In this document: piece by piece, positions 11,817 through 23,303 of the stretch
How the letters are laid out: each line of letters begins with the position of its first letter
How positions within the stretch are numbered: position 1 is the first letter of the stretch
Source of the DNA: Furcasterigmium furcatum
Taxonomy: Eukaryota; Ascomycota; Sordariomycetes; Glomerellales; Plectosphaerellaceae
Assembly (NCBI GenBank): GCA_001599815.1
Contig: BCIA01000004.1
Coordinates: forward strand, 1,738,862 to 1,802,861
Reading direction: 5' to 3'
Length of the DNA stretch: 64,000 nucleotides
The notes under the pieces: generated by a model
What the model was told of the DNA's origin: nothing
What the model saw: only the letters and a program-made list of their open reading frames with translations
Databases searched by the model: none
Program-made: the position numbers and the translations under genes

Positions 11817-11890
11817 ACATACGACCATACCCACTGGAAAACTCGGGATCCCGTCCGCTCTCCCAGAGATACGCCAGCGAGGCCCGGCTT
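11817..11890 (+). pseudogene. 5S rRNA relic, 5' part with its upstream TATA
   Basis: The first 49 nt are identical to the complete 5S gene; similarity then decays and is lost by about 11890, so the 3' strand and terminator are missing. A TATAAA at 11788-11793 lies 29 bases upstream. The intact copy at 19244 has a TATA-like sequence at the same spacing, so the relic kept the upstream element as well. Confidence 0.85.
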
Positions 11891-13030
11891 CTCTGAAAGA
11901 GTAGCGAAGCCGGGCGTCGCTACCTACGCCATACGTCCCAGATTGCCCCTGGCCGAGCATCCTCTCACCCTCAGTTGACCTCGTGTCACGGCGGGGGCCG
12001 CGCCTGGTCGGCACGGTCGGCCTGGGGCGATGTGAGGTTGTATCTGTTTTCTCGAGGTGTCTGGAGCAAGGCTTCGCTCGTTGGGAGCCGATTATCTGCA
12101 CCTCAACAATCTTCTCCTCCTAAGCCTCGGGCCAGCCCCTCGGAAACGATTCCAGACTGGACTGATTCTCCGTCCTTCATGCCCCGGGATATTTCGGAAG
12201 AGATATCACGACTAAGAGCGGCTTCGGGTCGCGACTGGCAAGGATTCCCCTCAATTTGTGAACTAAGCTCGCTCTTTGATGAAGCGAAGATGTATGCAGC
12301 CATTACAGTATGTTTCTTCCAGAGGCGCCCTCACAGTGAACTGGTCGAACCTTGACAAGTGCTAGAACCTTTTCGTGATGTTCGGCCGAAGTGCGAGAAA
12401 TCAGATAGGGCGAACCAGTGAACTCTTCTTCCGCACGCTGAGGCTTACGACGACCTGACAGCGGGGTTATTTCCTAATATTGGTACTCTGTTGATGATAG
12501 GGGTCTTCCCAGGCAGAATACGGACGCCACAATTCCTGCAGCAAGGGTCACGCGCATCAACGCGACGATACCCTGGTAGAGGCGGCTGCACGTCGTCCTG
12601 TACGTCGGCGGGGACTGGGTTGTGCCAGCTTCCCCGCAGGACCCAGCACGGCGAGTCTCTCGCAGCTGAAACTTCTTGGGAAGAATCATTCTTCCACCCC
12701 GGCCCATGTCGGCCCCTGATATCCCGGCATGGTTCGACGGACCTGGGGACGCCTTCCAACCTCACCTGCGTTCTAAACAAAAACGGTCAAGAGCCCGCGG
12801 GTTCGAGCCCGTCAATCCAAACTCGACTTAGCTTTAGTTTGTGGCTTGATCGTTACTGTGATTCAGCCTTTACAGATTGCAGTTGTTCCTCGCTTTTTGA
12901 TAGACCGAGGAGGGTCATGGGACTGTCCCAAATGCCACAGGATGAAGACAAAGAAGCAAGTATTAAAAGAGCTACGACCCTGCGATGCTGATCCAAATAG
13001 CTCACCAGCTTGTATGTCAGAGATCACACC
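11891..13030. other. Intergenic
   Basis: Open frames here show no recognisable domain, signal peptide or consistent splicing. The right end is the presumed promoter of the secreted glycosidase. A B-box-like GGTTCGAGCC near 12800 has no matching tRNA body. Confidence 0.4.
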
Positions 13031-16000
13031 ATGGCATTTCTGACATTTTGTTTCCTCCTTGAAGCTCTCTTCTGCCTCTTGTGCGTTGGCGCAGCCACGG
13101 CATCACAAGATGGGACGTTCAAGAACCCAGGTGCCCGTGCCAGGCCGCGCTTTCGTTACTGGCTTCCGGACGCCAGTGTCGACATGGCTGCAGTGAGAGA
13201 TGATCTCAAAGCTGCAGGCATAATTGGTGCCGGAGGCGTCGAGTTCATCCCGTTCTATAACTATGGCGGAGACCAAGGGTCAGCTCCTCCAGGTTCTGAC
13301 TGGGCTCGATACGGATTTGGCACTGAGCCTTTCCGTGAGATGTTCAAGATGGCTCTTCGTACACATGCCGAGAATGGCCTCTACATGGACTTTCCGCTAG
13401 GTCCCAACCAGGGCCAGGGCGTTCCAGCGCATTATGACGACGAGGGACTACAATGGAACTTGGTGTGTCTCCGAACTTAACCTACTAAGATGCCGCAATG
13501 CTGATAGATTGACCTAGCTTTCATTTACTGAAGCCGTCCCAGAAAACGGAAGCTTCCACGGCGTAATTCCGGGATGGGGCTCCGGGGATCTGGTAGCTTT
13601 GACCACTGCGATCTCCATCTCCGAACACGAGAGGTCTCGGGTCGTTCAAGACTTTTCGGGGGAGAAGACACAAACCTGGATGGAGTACCGTCTCGTGCAT
13701 AAGTCTCTCCGCGATGTGACCGAGAAGGTGACCGAATCGACAGGAGAGCTGCATCTTGACTTCCCGGAAGTCGAAGGCGAGACCAAGCACCGCATCTTCG
13801 CTTTTTATCAGACCCAGACACGTCACCACTCGCTTTACTTCGACAATGACAACCCAACAGGAACTATTTTTGATAATGGCTCCCTGGTTGTTGACCATCA
13901 CAGCGCGAAGGGGGCCCAATCAATGATCAAGTTCTGGGAAGAGCACATGCTTGACGAAGAGTTGCTTGACTTGATTCGCAAGGCCGGAAATTACGGTTCG
14001 TGCATCACCCCCAAACACCCGAGAGGCTTATTATGCCCGCGCTAACCATGTTCTGTTGTAGTATGGGAAGATAGCATCGAGATCGTCAGCAATATGACCT
14101 GGTCACCATTGCTTCCCTCAATCTTCGAGAAGTTGAACGGCTATGATATCAAACCCGTACTCCCCCTTCTCGTTTTCAACCAAAGCACGCACTACTCCCA
14201 GACCAACTCGTTCGGGGCCTTCAACTGTCTGCTCGATACTCCCTATGAGGGTTTGGGTTACGTTCACGACTATCGAGTCACGTTGGAGTACGGGTATAAC
14301 GAGTATATCTCTACCTTACGCAAATGGTCCAATACGAGGCTTGGCCTCCCCTACTCAACCCAGCCTACATACGGCCTGCCGCAGGATATGGCCGCTGCGA
14401 TTCCCCACGTTGATATTCCCGAGTACGAGTCCCTTGCCTTCGTCGACGGTATCGATAACTATCGCCGCTTCTTCGGCACCGCTCATCTTGCGGGGAAAAA
14501 CATCATCAGCAACGAGATCGGCGCCCAAGTTCTTAGTGCGTACCGTCAGACGCTCTCGCAGCTTATCCACTCCGTCCACACCGCGGTCGTCGGCGGTACC
14601 AACCAGCTGATCTTACATGGCCAGACGTACTCGGGCGCCTGGTATGGGACTACTTGGCCTGGGTATACGCCTTTCCAGTACCTATTTTCGGAACTCTGGT
14701 CGCCAAAACAGCCAGCGTGGGCTAACGGCCTGGCTGATGTGGTGCATTACTTTTCCCGGCTGCAATTCGTCCAGCGGCAAGGTGTCCCGCGGACCGACGT
14801 GGCCGTGGTGAGCAAGATGTCGAGGTCCGCGTACTTTTCGCCGGCGCGAATTTACGTCCCCAAAGACCTCGAGGAGAACGGTAAAAGGCCTCCCACCCTT
14901 ATCTACAAAGCTTTCAGAGCTGACACACGTTTGTAGGGTGGAGTTACTCGTACTTGTCCCCGGTGAGCTTAGCACTGCCACAGGCACACGTCAAAGACGG
15001 GGTTCTCGGCCCCGAGGGCCCAGCATGGCAAGCACTCGTTGTGCAGCACACCGAAAATCTCACAGCATCCGATATCAAGACTTTCCAGACCTTCTCAGAG
15101 CATGGCCTTCCTGTTATTATCTCCGGAGGCATACCCGCCTACTGGCCAAGACGCAGCTCATGCGACAAAAAGGAGTTCAACAGAGCGGTCGAGCGGCTCG
15201 TAAACTCCGCTAACGTTTACCTCGTGGACGAAGGCGATGTTGCATCGAAGCTATTCTCCATCGGCCTTCGACCCAGGGCTCACGTCGCCTCTCCCACCAC
15301 TGTCCACACCACCTGGCGCGAAGATACATCGAACAGCATTAGCTACGCTTTCATACTCAACGACGAAGATGTTGATGTTGTTGCAGATGCCATCTTCCAG
15401 AACAAGGGCCAGCCTTTCTTACTCGACGCCTGGACTGGAGAGCAGCACCCAATCCTACACTACAGGGATGATGATGGTGTACTGAAAGTCCCTATCAAAC
15501 TGGCGCCTCGCCAAGCTCTGATTATTGCAGTTCGCAATGAAAAGCTTGAACGTGGCGGGTCGGGTCGATGCCACTTCACCGACCTTCCCCGTGGCATCTT
15601 GAGAGTCAACCACGTTTCCGACGGCCTGACTGTACACGTCCCAGCGGAGGCTGAAAGAGGTAATGGAAGGCTTGGTGACGGTCAAGTGGTCTCACTAGAC
15701 CCCAAGACTGTCCCTGAACCATCTATATTGTCTAATTGGAGTCTCACAGCAGAGCAGTGGGAGAGACCTAAGGATCTGGACAACCAAGTCACCATCGCTG
15801 ACAAGAAGAACATGACGATCGCCCTCGACAATCTCAAGTCCTGGCTGATGATCAGCGGCCTGGAAGATGCTAGCGGGGTCGGCTATTACACCACGACGTT
15901 TGACTGGTCCTTCCCTGAGGCGACTGGCGCGTATCTCAATGTGTCGGGCATCACTCATTCACTCCGTGTGTTTGTGAACGGCAGACCGGTCAAACCGTTT

Positions 16001-16252
16001 GATCTTGATCACCCCGTCCGGGACATTACGGAGCATCTGGTCGACGGTGCAAACGACATCTTGATGGTGACTTCGACGACCATGTGGAATCACCTAAGCA
16101 CGTTCACTGACGACATCCGGGAGTCTGGTGCGAAACCCTTGGGCCTAATGCTGGTCAACCTGGTTCCGGAACTGTTCCCGCCACAGGACATGGGTCTTTT
16201 GGGAGACGTGACACTGGTGCCCTTCAAGGAGGTGACCATTCCTTGTCGTTGA
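13031..16252 (+). CDS. Secreted GH106-like (rhamnosidase-type) glycoside hydrolase
   Basis: Large secreted protein with a hydrophobic signal peptide (MAFLTFCFLLEALFCLL). The start of the mature protein, FKNPGARARPRFRYWLP then IGAGGVEFIPFYNYGG, matches the TIM-barrel entry of fungal GH106-like alpha-L-rhamnosidase proteins. The C-terminal ~100 residues resemble a galactose-binding beta-sandwich (YLNVSGITHSLRVFVNGRPV). Four exons join cleanly: 13031-13462, 13518-13995, 14062-14880 and 14937-16252, with introns of 55, 66 and 56 nt. The product has about 1,015 residues with several N-glycosylation sequons. It probably acts outside the cell on plant-wall or glycoside rhamnose-type sugars. The family call rests on motif resemblance, so the sugar specificity is uncertain. 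Confidence 0.7.
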
Positions 16253-16820
16253 GCTGATGTTATATGGAGCCATATCGGGTTATGAGTGCAACAATTCAAC
16301 GGGTTCGAAGAGTCTTCTATGCCAGCGAATTCTGCTTTTGGGACAAGGACACGCTGGTGAAATCTGTGCAGTACCTCTTTTCTGTGACCTCGTGGTAGGC
16401 GTCTGTTCAGCCACGTGCCCATGCCTCAATGGCTTGCGATCTGATTCCGCCAGCTCTCCCATTTCTGGCCGCCCACAGCTCTTTGATTGCGGAGCGGGCT
16501 GAGACGCCTAGAACCGCACCACGCTATAAGCATTGTTGCTGGTGTCGGACGAAAAGAAGTGAGCAACGGTATACCTCATCCTACAGCTAAGATTTAATGA
16601 CGTATCTCTTCGAAATCGGCAACTTCGCACAATTCGTATGCCTGCTTGGCATCAACGCCATTGCGGATGGACTAGGCAGCTTTGCATTGATACAGGCGCC
16701 AGTAACATCAAATGATGGGCCTCGCAGGAATCCGCCAGCTCCGCGTTGGAAGATATGCGAGGCGAGAATGCGGAGCCAACTCACAGCGAAAGTATTATAG
16801 ATACAGCGATTCTATCCCAT
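16253..16820. other. Intergenic between convergent genes
   Basis: 3' flanks of the rightward glycosidase and the leftward kelch gene. No gene, repeat or RNA is seen. Confidence 0.5.
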
Positions 16821-18694
16821 TCAATACCTCCCCGCGCTCAGCTCTGCAGGCGCGTTACTCGGAGGCATCTCATACACCTCCCAGGGCGCCTCAGCCCGGT
16901 ATGTCGCTTGACCGTGTAGCTCAGCTGGCTGACTTGATGCCTCCTTCTTTGGGCCATAGTACTCTGTATCTGGGGTGGTCGGCCCCGCGGTTCCGGGGGT
17001 GGTCCCGACGTCCGCGCCAGGAGAGGAGGCGACGGCATCGCGCCGTCTTCGCCTCCGGAGCAGGAACCAGACGAGAGCGCCGATGAGTGCAATGCCAACC
17101 ACGCCGCCGACCACACCGCCTGCGATGGCTCCGACGGGCGTCGTGCTGCCCCCTTCCGCGTCCTCCGAGCCATCGCCCTCGTGGTCTCCGCCGTCTTCGT
17201 TTCCCGCGGCGAACAAGGCGCTGACCTCATCGGAGGACCAAGTCACGTTCTCAAGACCACTACCAAGCACTCGTTAGCATAGGTCCACCGCGCCGCTTCA
17301 AGTGTTCCCGGCATACCCCTCGTTGTACCACGACTGTATCATGCTGGGAGTCTGGTAGTCCGAGGCACCCGCCTCGTAGTTCTCCTTCCACTCCAGCTCG
17401 GTGACGTCAAAGATGCCCAGGCCCTGCGGTTTGGGGTCCTTGTCCCGCCAGTGTTCCGGCACACCCCTCTGGCTGTTCACGCCGCCGATCGAAATGAGCT
17501 GGCGCTTGCCGGCGATGACGCAGGCGTGGTTGTCGCGGGGGCTCCTCGACGGGTACTGCGCCCTCCTCCACACGAACCCGGGCAGGCTGAGGATGTGCAC
17601 GTCGTCGAAGCCAGTCTCGTCATCTTCGTTTGCGCCTCCGTAGACAAAGCTGCCGCGAGGGTCATCATCAGCAGCCGCGCACTTCCTCGACCTTGTAAGG
17701 ACTCACATTTCGAATGTCTTGTTCGGGCTCTCGACACCGACGGCGCAGTGCCACTGCCTTGGCCCGGGCGCCTCGCCGCTTGTCGTCTGCTTGTGCCATT
17801 TCCGCGTTATCGGATCCATGAACGCCGGGTTCTCCATCGAGACGAAGTTCCCACCCGAACCGCGGCCGAGCAGGTCACGTCCGCCGAGGAGCATAAGAAG
17901 TCCGTTGCGGCCAAAAGTCGGAACGTAAACAGCAGCGCCGCCGCGTACAGCCGACGCCCCGTCCTCAGGGCTTTCGGTGTGATTAGTCCAGACCTGGGTC
18001 GTGAAGTTCACCCCCAGAAACCCCGGTGTCGGGCCGCGGCGGCGAGAGTCGGTTTCGGTCACCACTGCTGCGCTGCCGCCGAAGATGAAGGCCCCGCCGG
18101 GCACATTCGCGAAGCTGACGCCAGAGGACCGCGCCAGCTCGGTGAAGGTGCCCGAGTTCTCTGGGAGCTCTGACTTCCAGGTGCCACCTCCCTCGCCGTC
18201 TGCTTCAAACTTCCACAAGTCCGCCTGGGGAATTCTGCCCTCATAAGACGCCGCGCCTCCCCAGACGTAAAATGACTCAGAGGAATGGTCGGTGATGAGA
18301 GCCCCTCGCATCATGGTGACGGGTTCCTTCTCGATCTGGCGTATCTTGACTGTTTGCGGATCCCACGACTCGGCTATGTTGATGGACAGCGTCTCGTTGA
18401 CCGGGTTGGAGGGTCGCCATGGCCGGTTGTCACCCTGGTCTTGCGAGACCTCGCCGCCGTCGATATACAGATAATCGCCGATAATGGTTGCTATGGCCGG
18501 AATGAATGTATTAGCAAATGGGAGGGAATCTCGTTATAGATGGGCGGGGGAGGGCGCGCTGGTCTCCCACCTCTCGGAGTCCATCTTCGATAGAAATCGC
18601 TGACGTTCGGGGCGCTCGACAGCTGCGCTTCACACGAGACCGCCAGCAACCCTACAATAATGTGCACGAGCAGCGCCATTGCGCCTTCGCGCAT
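16821..18694 (-). CDS. Kelch-repeat single-pass membrane protein
   Basis: Fungal surface-type protein: an N-terminal signal peptide (MREGAMALLVHIIVGLL), an extracellular kelch beta-propeller, then one transmembrane helix and a cytosolic tail. Kelch blades show as repeated glycine pairs and aromatics: YVWGGAASYEG, AFIFGGSA, LLMLLGGRDLLG, FVYGGANED and LISIGGVNS. The membrane segment (GGVVGIALIGALVWFLL) is followed by the stop-transfer run RRRRRRD and a Pro/Thr-rich tail. The first intron (about 18492-18571) joins RRWTPR to ATIIGDYLYIDGG; others lie near 17650-17705 and 17260-17310. The ATG at 18694 is chosen because the next upstream candidate codon is not ATG. The family has no assigned enzymatic role; wall anchoring or sensing is inference. 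Confidence 0.85.
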
Positions 18695-19243
18695 GCTTGT
18701 TCGGCTCGAGAACACAAATGTTCACTACTTAGAGGGCAGAGGAGGGTGGCGATCTCCTCCACGTCGCGTTTGCTGGGCGAGAATCCGAGCTGTTGGAAAA
18801 GGGGAGAAGGGAAACAGCCGCCATTTGAGGGCTCGTGTCTGCTGCTTCTGGGCTGAACCAACCCGACCAATAAACCTCGAGGATGGGACGGGATCTCAAG
18901 ATCGTCGTCCATCGGCGATACATGGCTCCTTGGCAGTGACATTTACAGGGTTGACAGCCCACTTATACAGATGATCGTCATCCTCAATACGCGGATGAAT
19001 CTCAATTGAGTTGGTGTGAAATGAAGACTTTGTAAGAGCTACTTGCGTGACGTCGGGACACACCCTAATCTGGCCCCTACTCTACTACTCACTGACTATT
19101 CACTAACTATTAGAATAAGACCATGTTCATCTTTGCGGGGAGGAGTTTGGGAAGAGGTGCGCATGGGAGGAGATGGCGGGAGACTCTCTTTGTTGACCCA
19201 AAGACACGATGCCTCATAAACCAGCGCAAAGCGTTGTCCTGGT
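18695..19243. other. Intergenic
   Basis: Promoter side of the kelch gene and upstream flank of the second 5S gene. The CATAAA at 19215-19220 lies 29 bases before the 5S start. No gene is seen. Confidence 0.5.
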
Positions 19244-19363
19244 ACATACGACCATACCCACTGGAAAACTCGGGATCCCGTCCGCTCTCCCATAGATAAG
19301 CCAGTGAGGGCTGGATTAGTAGTTGGGTCGGTGACGACCAGCGAATACCCGGTGTTGTATGTT
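19244..19363 (+). rRNA. 5S ribosomal RNA
   Basis: Complete 120-nt 5S rRNA gene of the dispersed ascomycete type, followed by a run of six T residues as Pol III terminator. It has the common C18-G61 pair in helix II and so appears to be the reference form for the copy at 5510. An upstream TATA-like CATAAA lies 29 bases before the start. Confidence 0.96.
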
Positions 19364-19680
19364 TTTTGCTCCCTGCCCTTCTGCCGTGCTATGTCAAAGA
19401 CCCTTTCTCTTTGATTCTATGTTTTACTTAGTAGAAGAGATCTTCCTGTCTAAAATTATGTTCTTTTTCTTGATTTGGATTCTATAGCTAATACTGGCAG
19501 CGACTGAGGACCCGCTTCAATAAAACTACGGCTGGCAATAGGGTCCCCACTCTTACTAAGGTGAGCTACTCCAGCCAAGAGCTTACCCGAGCCTGTGACC
19601 TTAATCTATTGTCCCCTGCCCCTCCTCTTTAGGTGCCCTGGTTCTCCCATAACGCCCTGTCCTGCCAGCTCCCACCAGCC
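19364..19680. other. Intergenic, AT-rich
   Basis: T-rich sequence follows the 5S terminator (about 19400-19500). No gene is seen. Confidence 0.4.
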
Positions 19681-19835
19681 ATGCCTTCGTTGCATGATCT
19701 CCCCACAGAAATCGTGTCCTCGACTCTGCAGCACACATACACTACAGATCAACGGCATGTGAGCCTGGCCTGTAAGAGGCTTCACCGGGTCGCAACGGAG
19801 CTTGTGTACACGGACATCGACTTGGAATGGTCTTC
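19681..19835 (+). pseudogene. N-terminal fragment of an F-box protein
   Basis: Starts with a typical fungal F-box: LHDLPTEIVSSTLQH, then HVSLACKRLHRVATELVYTDIDLEW. Such proteins recruit targets to SCF ubiquitin ligases. After about 50 residues the F-box pattern stops abruptly at DLEWSSP, and the following DNA belongs to an unrelated FG-GAP protein in a different frame. The usual several-hundred-residue C-terminal part is missing, so this is a truncated fragment joined to foreign sequence. Confidence 0.6.
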
Positions 19836-19839
19836 CCCC

Positions 19840-20930
19840 CGCGAATCCCCTAGGGCGACACCGATGTCAAGTCAATCGACCGAGGAGGCATCGCCACGGG
19901 CGAGGTTTCCGATCTGCGTGATCTGATCTTTGGGGATGTGAGTCTAGCTGCGTCCTTCCCGAAACAGTGCACTTCGCTGACATCAACGGGTACGTCAAAG
20001 TCCACACCGCACCCTTTGCTCGGGCAGCAGCAGAAGCGGAAACTGACACATTGGCCCTGAACGCAGAGACGGCTGAGCGGACTATCTCGTGGTAGACGCG
20101 GACACTGGGAACGTCGGAGCTTGGATCAACGAGGGCAAAGCTGACTCCGATCTTGGTTGGCACTTCCGGGGTATTGGAATGATATTCCGCGGAGAGCCCG
20201 GCCCCGGAAAGCAAGTTAGATTCGCTGACATTGATGGAGATGGTGTAAGTCTTTGATCCCGTCCACATGAGCTGGAAACCTCGAGACATGCTGACACGGC
20301 CACAGTTCGCCGACTATATCTACCTCGGCCGCGGCGGGCGTGCCAGAGTCTGGCGCAACCAGTGGAATCGGGAGAAGCCGGCAGAGACATTTGCCCGATG
20401 GTCACGCGCAGACGCGGCAGGCATCGGCCAGCGTCCGAAGGAGATCAGCTTCTACGATATTGACGGGTGAATTCTGAGAACCTGGAGTGCATCCTCTCAC
20501 AAGTACGCCAGTATTCAGGGCCCCTACGCTAACTTGCGCAAAGTGACGCCAAGGCCGATTACGCCTGGACCAACTCTGTCGACGGTTCCGTCCGGGTACG
20601 GTAAACTACCTCGGCTCGTACTACGGCGACTACAAGAACACGTGGTTCGGGCTACCGGGCGGATATGGTTTCGAGGTCGCCAAGGGCGTGGGCACGGCGG
20701 GCACCAACGTCAGGTTCGCGTACCTGCAGGAGACGGGGCGTGCGACGTACATGGCCGTCAACCGGGAAACGGGCGGCTTTGCTGCATGGTTCAACGGCTG
20801 CGAACAGGATTCCCTCATCGACATTCCTGATATTTGGAGCAGCAAGAGTCTCGCGTTCAGCAGCGCCACTGGAAACTGGACGACGGGCATGGGAGAGGAG
20901 ATTGAACGTCGCCGAAATAGGGGCCTCTGA
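19840..20930 (+). pseudogene. Broken FG-GAP/VCBS-repeat protein gene
   Basis: The C-terminal part of a fungal FG-GAP/VCBS beta-propeller protein is recognisable over several exons: VHFADING, ADYLVVDADTGNVGAWIN, VRFADIDGDG, FADYIYLG, then ISFYDIDG, DAKADYAWTN and NVRFAYLQETGRATYMAVN. These repeats usually follow a hydrolase domain in secreted proteins. An in-frame TGA at 20074-20076 sits where the repeat consensus D-G-R-A-D-Y has arginine (CGA to TGA). A one-base frameshift lies near 20598, and the frame at 19943-19966 does not join cleanly. Candidate introns 20234-20306 and about 20468-20542 are otherwise normal. No N-terminal catalytic part remains; an F-box fragment lies where it should be. 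Confidence 0.65.
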
Positions 20931-22597
20931 GGATCACTCTCAGGTGCTGAGGATTGTAGGATAGTGCGCGGTGGCCACACCTTTCCCCTATGTTTTGGTT
21001 GGTTACTTCATCCTCAAGCAACAATGTCAGGGAAGAGGTCGTGAGAGCCTCATCTTCCAACACCTAGTAGCGGCAGCCGGAATGTTGGTGCGTGTCACTG
21101 GGAACAGCAACACCGGCAGAAAATGTGGGCTCAACTTTCCTGGAGCCTCCAGGACCTGCCAGTGCCAGCGGGAAGAGGGAGGGATGGAGTATGATGAGGA
21201 GTTGGGGGTCTGACGCGTGACTCCATGGGCTGATTTCTCTTGGTCACACGATGTGAAGTATTCAGAGCCTGATTGCAAGCTGGTGGATGCAATACGTCCA
21301 TACAGTGTTACGTATTTTGTTCTGATGGTCTAGAGCACGGTCGTTAACGTGTTGTTGGCCACGCGTGATCGGCGTGGTAGGCATCGCCCTATGACAATAA
21401 TCACAACCATGCACACTAGGTCGGTTTTAGGCTTTAAGCTGGCGAGGCTTGGTTGTTCCATTTGCAAGAATCATGGCACGAGGCAGAAGAAGGAAAGGAA
21501 GAAGGGATAGATCATCAAGGTAAAGGTAGTATTTCAGGTGACTATGACGCAATCATGGAAGCTCGACCCCCTTGTCGCTACCTTAAGTCCGTGATTCTCA
21601 CGTCAGCGGGCCTGGCCCCCAAACCCTTCGTTGCGTTCTCACAGGAATGACTACCCTGTGCCATGGGATCCAGTTTTGCCGCTGAAGTACACCGCGTGCC
21701 CCGACAAGAAAAGGTAGCTCTGGTATCATGGAAGAAGACAACTCTAAAATTATCTCCTATTACTCCACTGCTGTGTACTAGTAGGCGACGGCAGTTGGGC
21801 AGCTGAAATGGGGCCAGGGGGGTTTGCGCATCCCTGGACGATCGACAGAGAGCGACCAGGAAGAAAAATAGCAGGTGTTCTATTCTCCACAGAAGAAGTC
21901 CTTTCTAAGTAATAGATCATCTATCATTATGCCTTGCCAGATCCCTTTCGGCTACCTGCGAAAACCGTGTAAGCACCTTTTGAGCCACTTGGGTCTCTTT
22001 GCCGATGGTCCTGTTGCCGATTTGCGATCTGCCCTTGCCTAATATTCCCCGGTTGGTGGCAAAGCAGTCGCTATTGCATCCACATGCTGGTGAACCTCGG
22101 AGGCCCCGAGTTCTCACTGTAACCATCCCCAGTTCTGATCTTCGCCGCCGGCAGTGGGACCCATAGCTTACTTCATAGTGCAATTAGGAAAGTCGTATCC
22201 TGTTATAAGCTTGGCTCTCGTCACGGTCTCTGGAGTATTAGTCGACCTCTTCCTTCACTGGTCGAACCTGTGTGTGCTTTCACCTTGGCTCCCGTCATGG
22301 CGCTGGTCGGAACCTATACATGATCGTCGGTCATCTGGACCAGGGTAAGCGAGAGTTATCGACAAAGAAGGTAAATGATTCACTTTGGAACGACTGCGAG
22401 AGTATTCTGTGTGAAGAAAATCCGACATAGCCCAAACGAAACAACTATAAAGGCTCACGACCATCCCCTTGAGTTGCAACCCAAATCACCAACAAACACA
22501 GCAACCTTGACAAGTTCACAGCCTCGAGAACTCTGCTTCATTATTTCCAACATCTTATTCTCTTCGAGTTTCACAGACTTCAGCCCTCGTCCACATC
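20931..22597. other. Intergenic, 1.7 kb
   Basis: No gene, RNA or clear repeat is supportable. The last ~150 bases are the likely promoter and leader of the small gene at 22598; CT- and CA-rich sequence precedes its ATG. Confidence 0.45.
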
Positions 22598-23132
22598 ATG
22601 TCTTTCTCCCTCTACGTCGGCTCCATCGTCTACGGCGGCTTCGGGACAGGTGCCCAGGAGGCGTCCGTCGTGGTTCCTCTCAACTCTGGCGAATCCAACT
22701 ACTGTGACTACGTGGACCGCAAGTTCTTCATGAGCAATGGGGCCTGCGACGGCTGTGGTGGCAGCAACCCCCACGAATGGGACGTACAGCAGATCAGAAT
22801 CAGCGGTGGTATCGACGGTGGTCTCTGTAAGTATTGATTTTGCAACTGCATTTGGGTGTTTTCCCGGATGCTAACCACGGGGTGTCTCAACAGTGATCTG
22901 GTGGGACTCTGCCGAGGAGGGGTACAAGGTCGAGAACGGCGACGGCAATGAAATTGGCTGGTGCACTTGGACTGAGCCAGGTGAGTCCGAGAGCTGCAAT
23001 GACGGCCTCGACACCTACAATATGGCCAACTTCATGGACTGTAAGTCAATCAACGCATGTGGAACTTCTAGCCTGGGCCATAAACTGACTTGTTATCAAA
23101 CAGGCGACCTGGATGTCGATGTGGAGTGGTAA
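22598..23132 (+). CDS. Small cysteine-containing hypothetical protein
   Basis: Three exons splice cleanly (22598-22826, 22894-23040, 23104-23132, both introns starting GTAAGT) into a protein of about 134 residues. It is acidic and rich in glycine, tryptophan and cysteine (NYCDYVDRKF, GACDGCGG, IGWCTWTEPGES, DCDLDVDVEW). The N-terminus MSFSLYVGSIVYGGFGTGA is only mildly hydrophobic and is not a convincing signal peptide. I do not recognise the family. The clean GTAAGT donors and the preserved reading frame argue that it is a real gene. The CxxC pairs could bind metal or form disulfides, but that is inference. Confidence 0.65.
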
Positions 23133-23303
23133 ATCCCGGATTGAGCCTGTATTGTTCTTTGAAACCGTCTTCGGCGATTTCCTTTCCTCTGTATGTAACA
23201 AATAGAAGTTCTTCAAACAGAAACATCGGTACACTCTTGGTTCGCATTATTACCTCCATCTTACGCGCCCAAAATTCTCAGCCGATATCCGTCCCAGGCT
23301 TGC

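Noticed and set aside
11975..12780. Open frames on both strands upstream of the glycosidase
   Set aside because: No recognisable protein features; likely chance frames in GC-rich DNA.
12790..12820. B-box-like GGTTCGAGCC suggesting a tRNA
   Set aside because: The T-arm stem does not pair over five bases and no D-arm, anticodon arm or acceptor stem can be drawn upstream.
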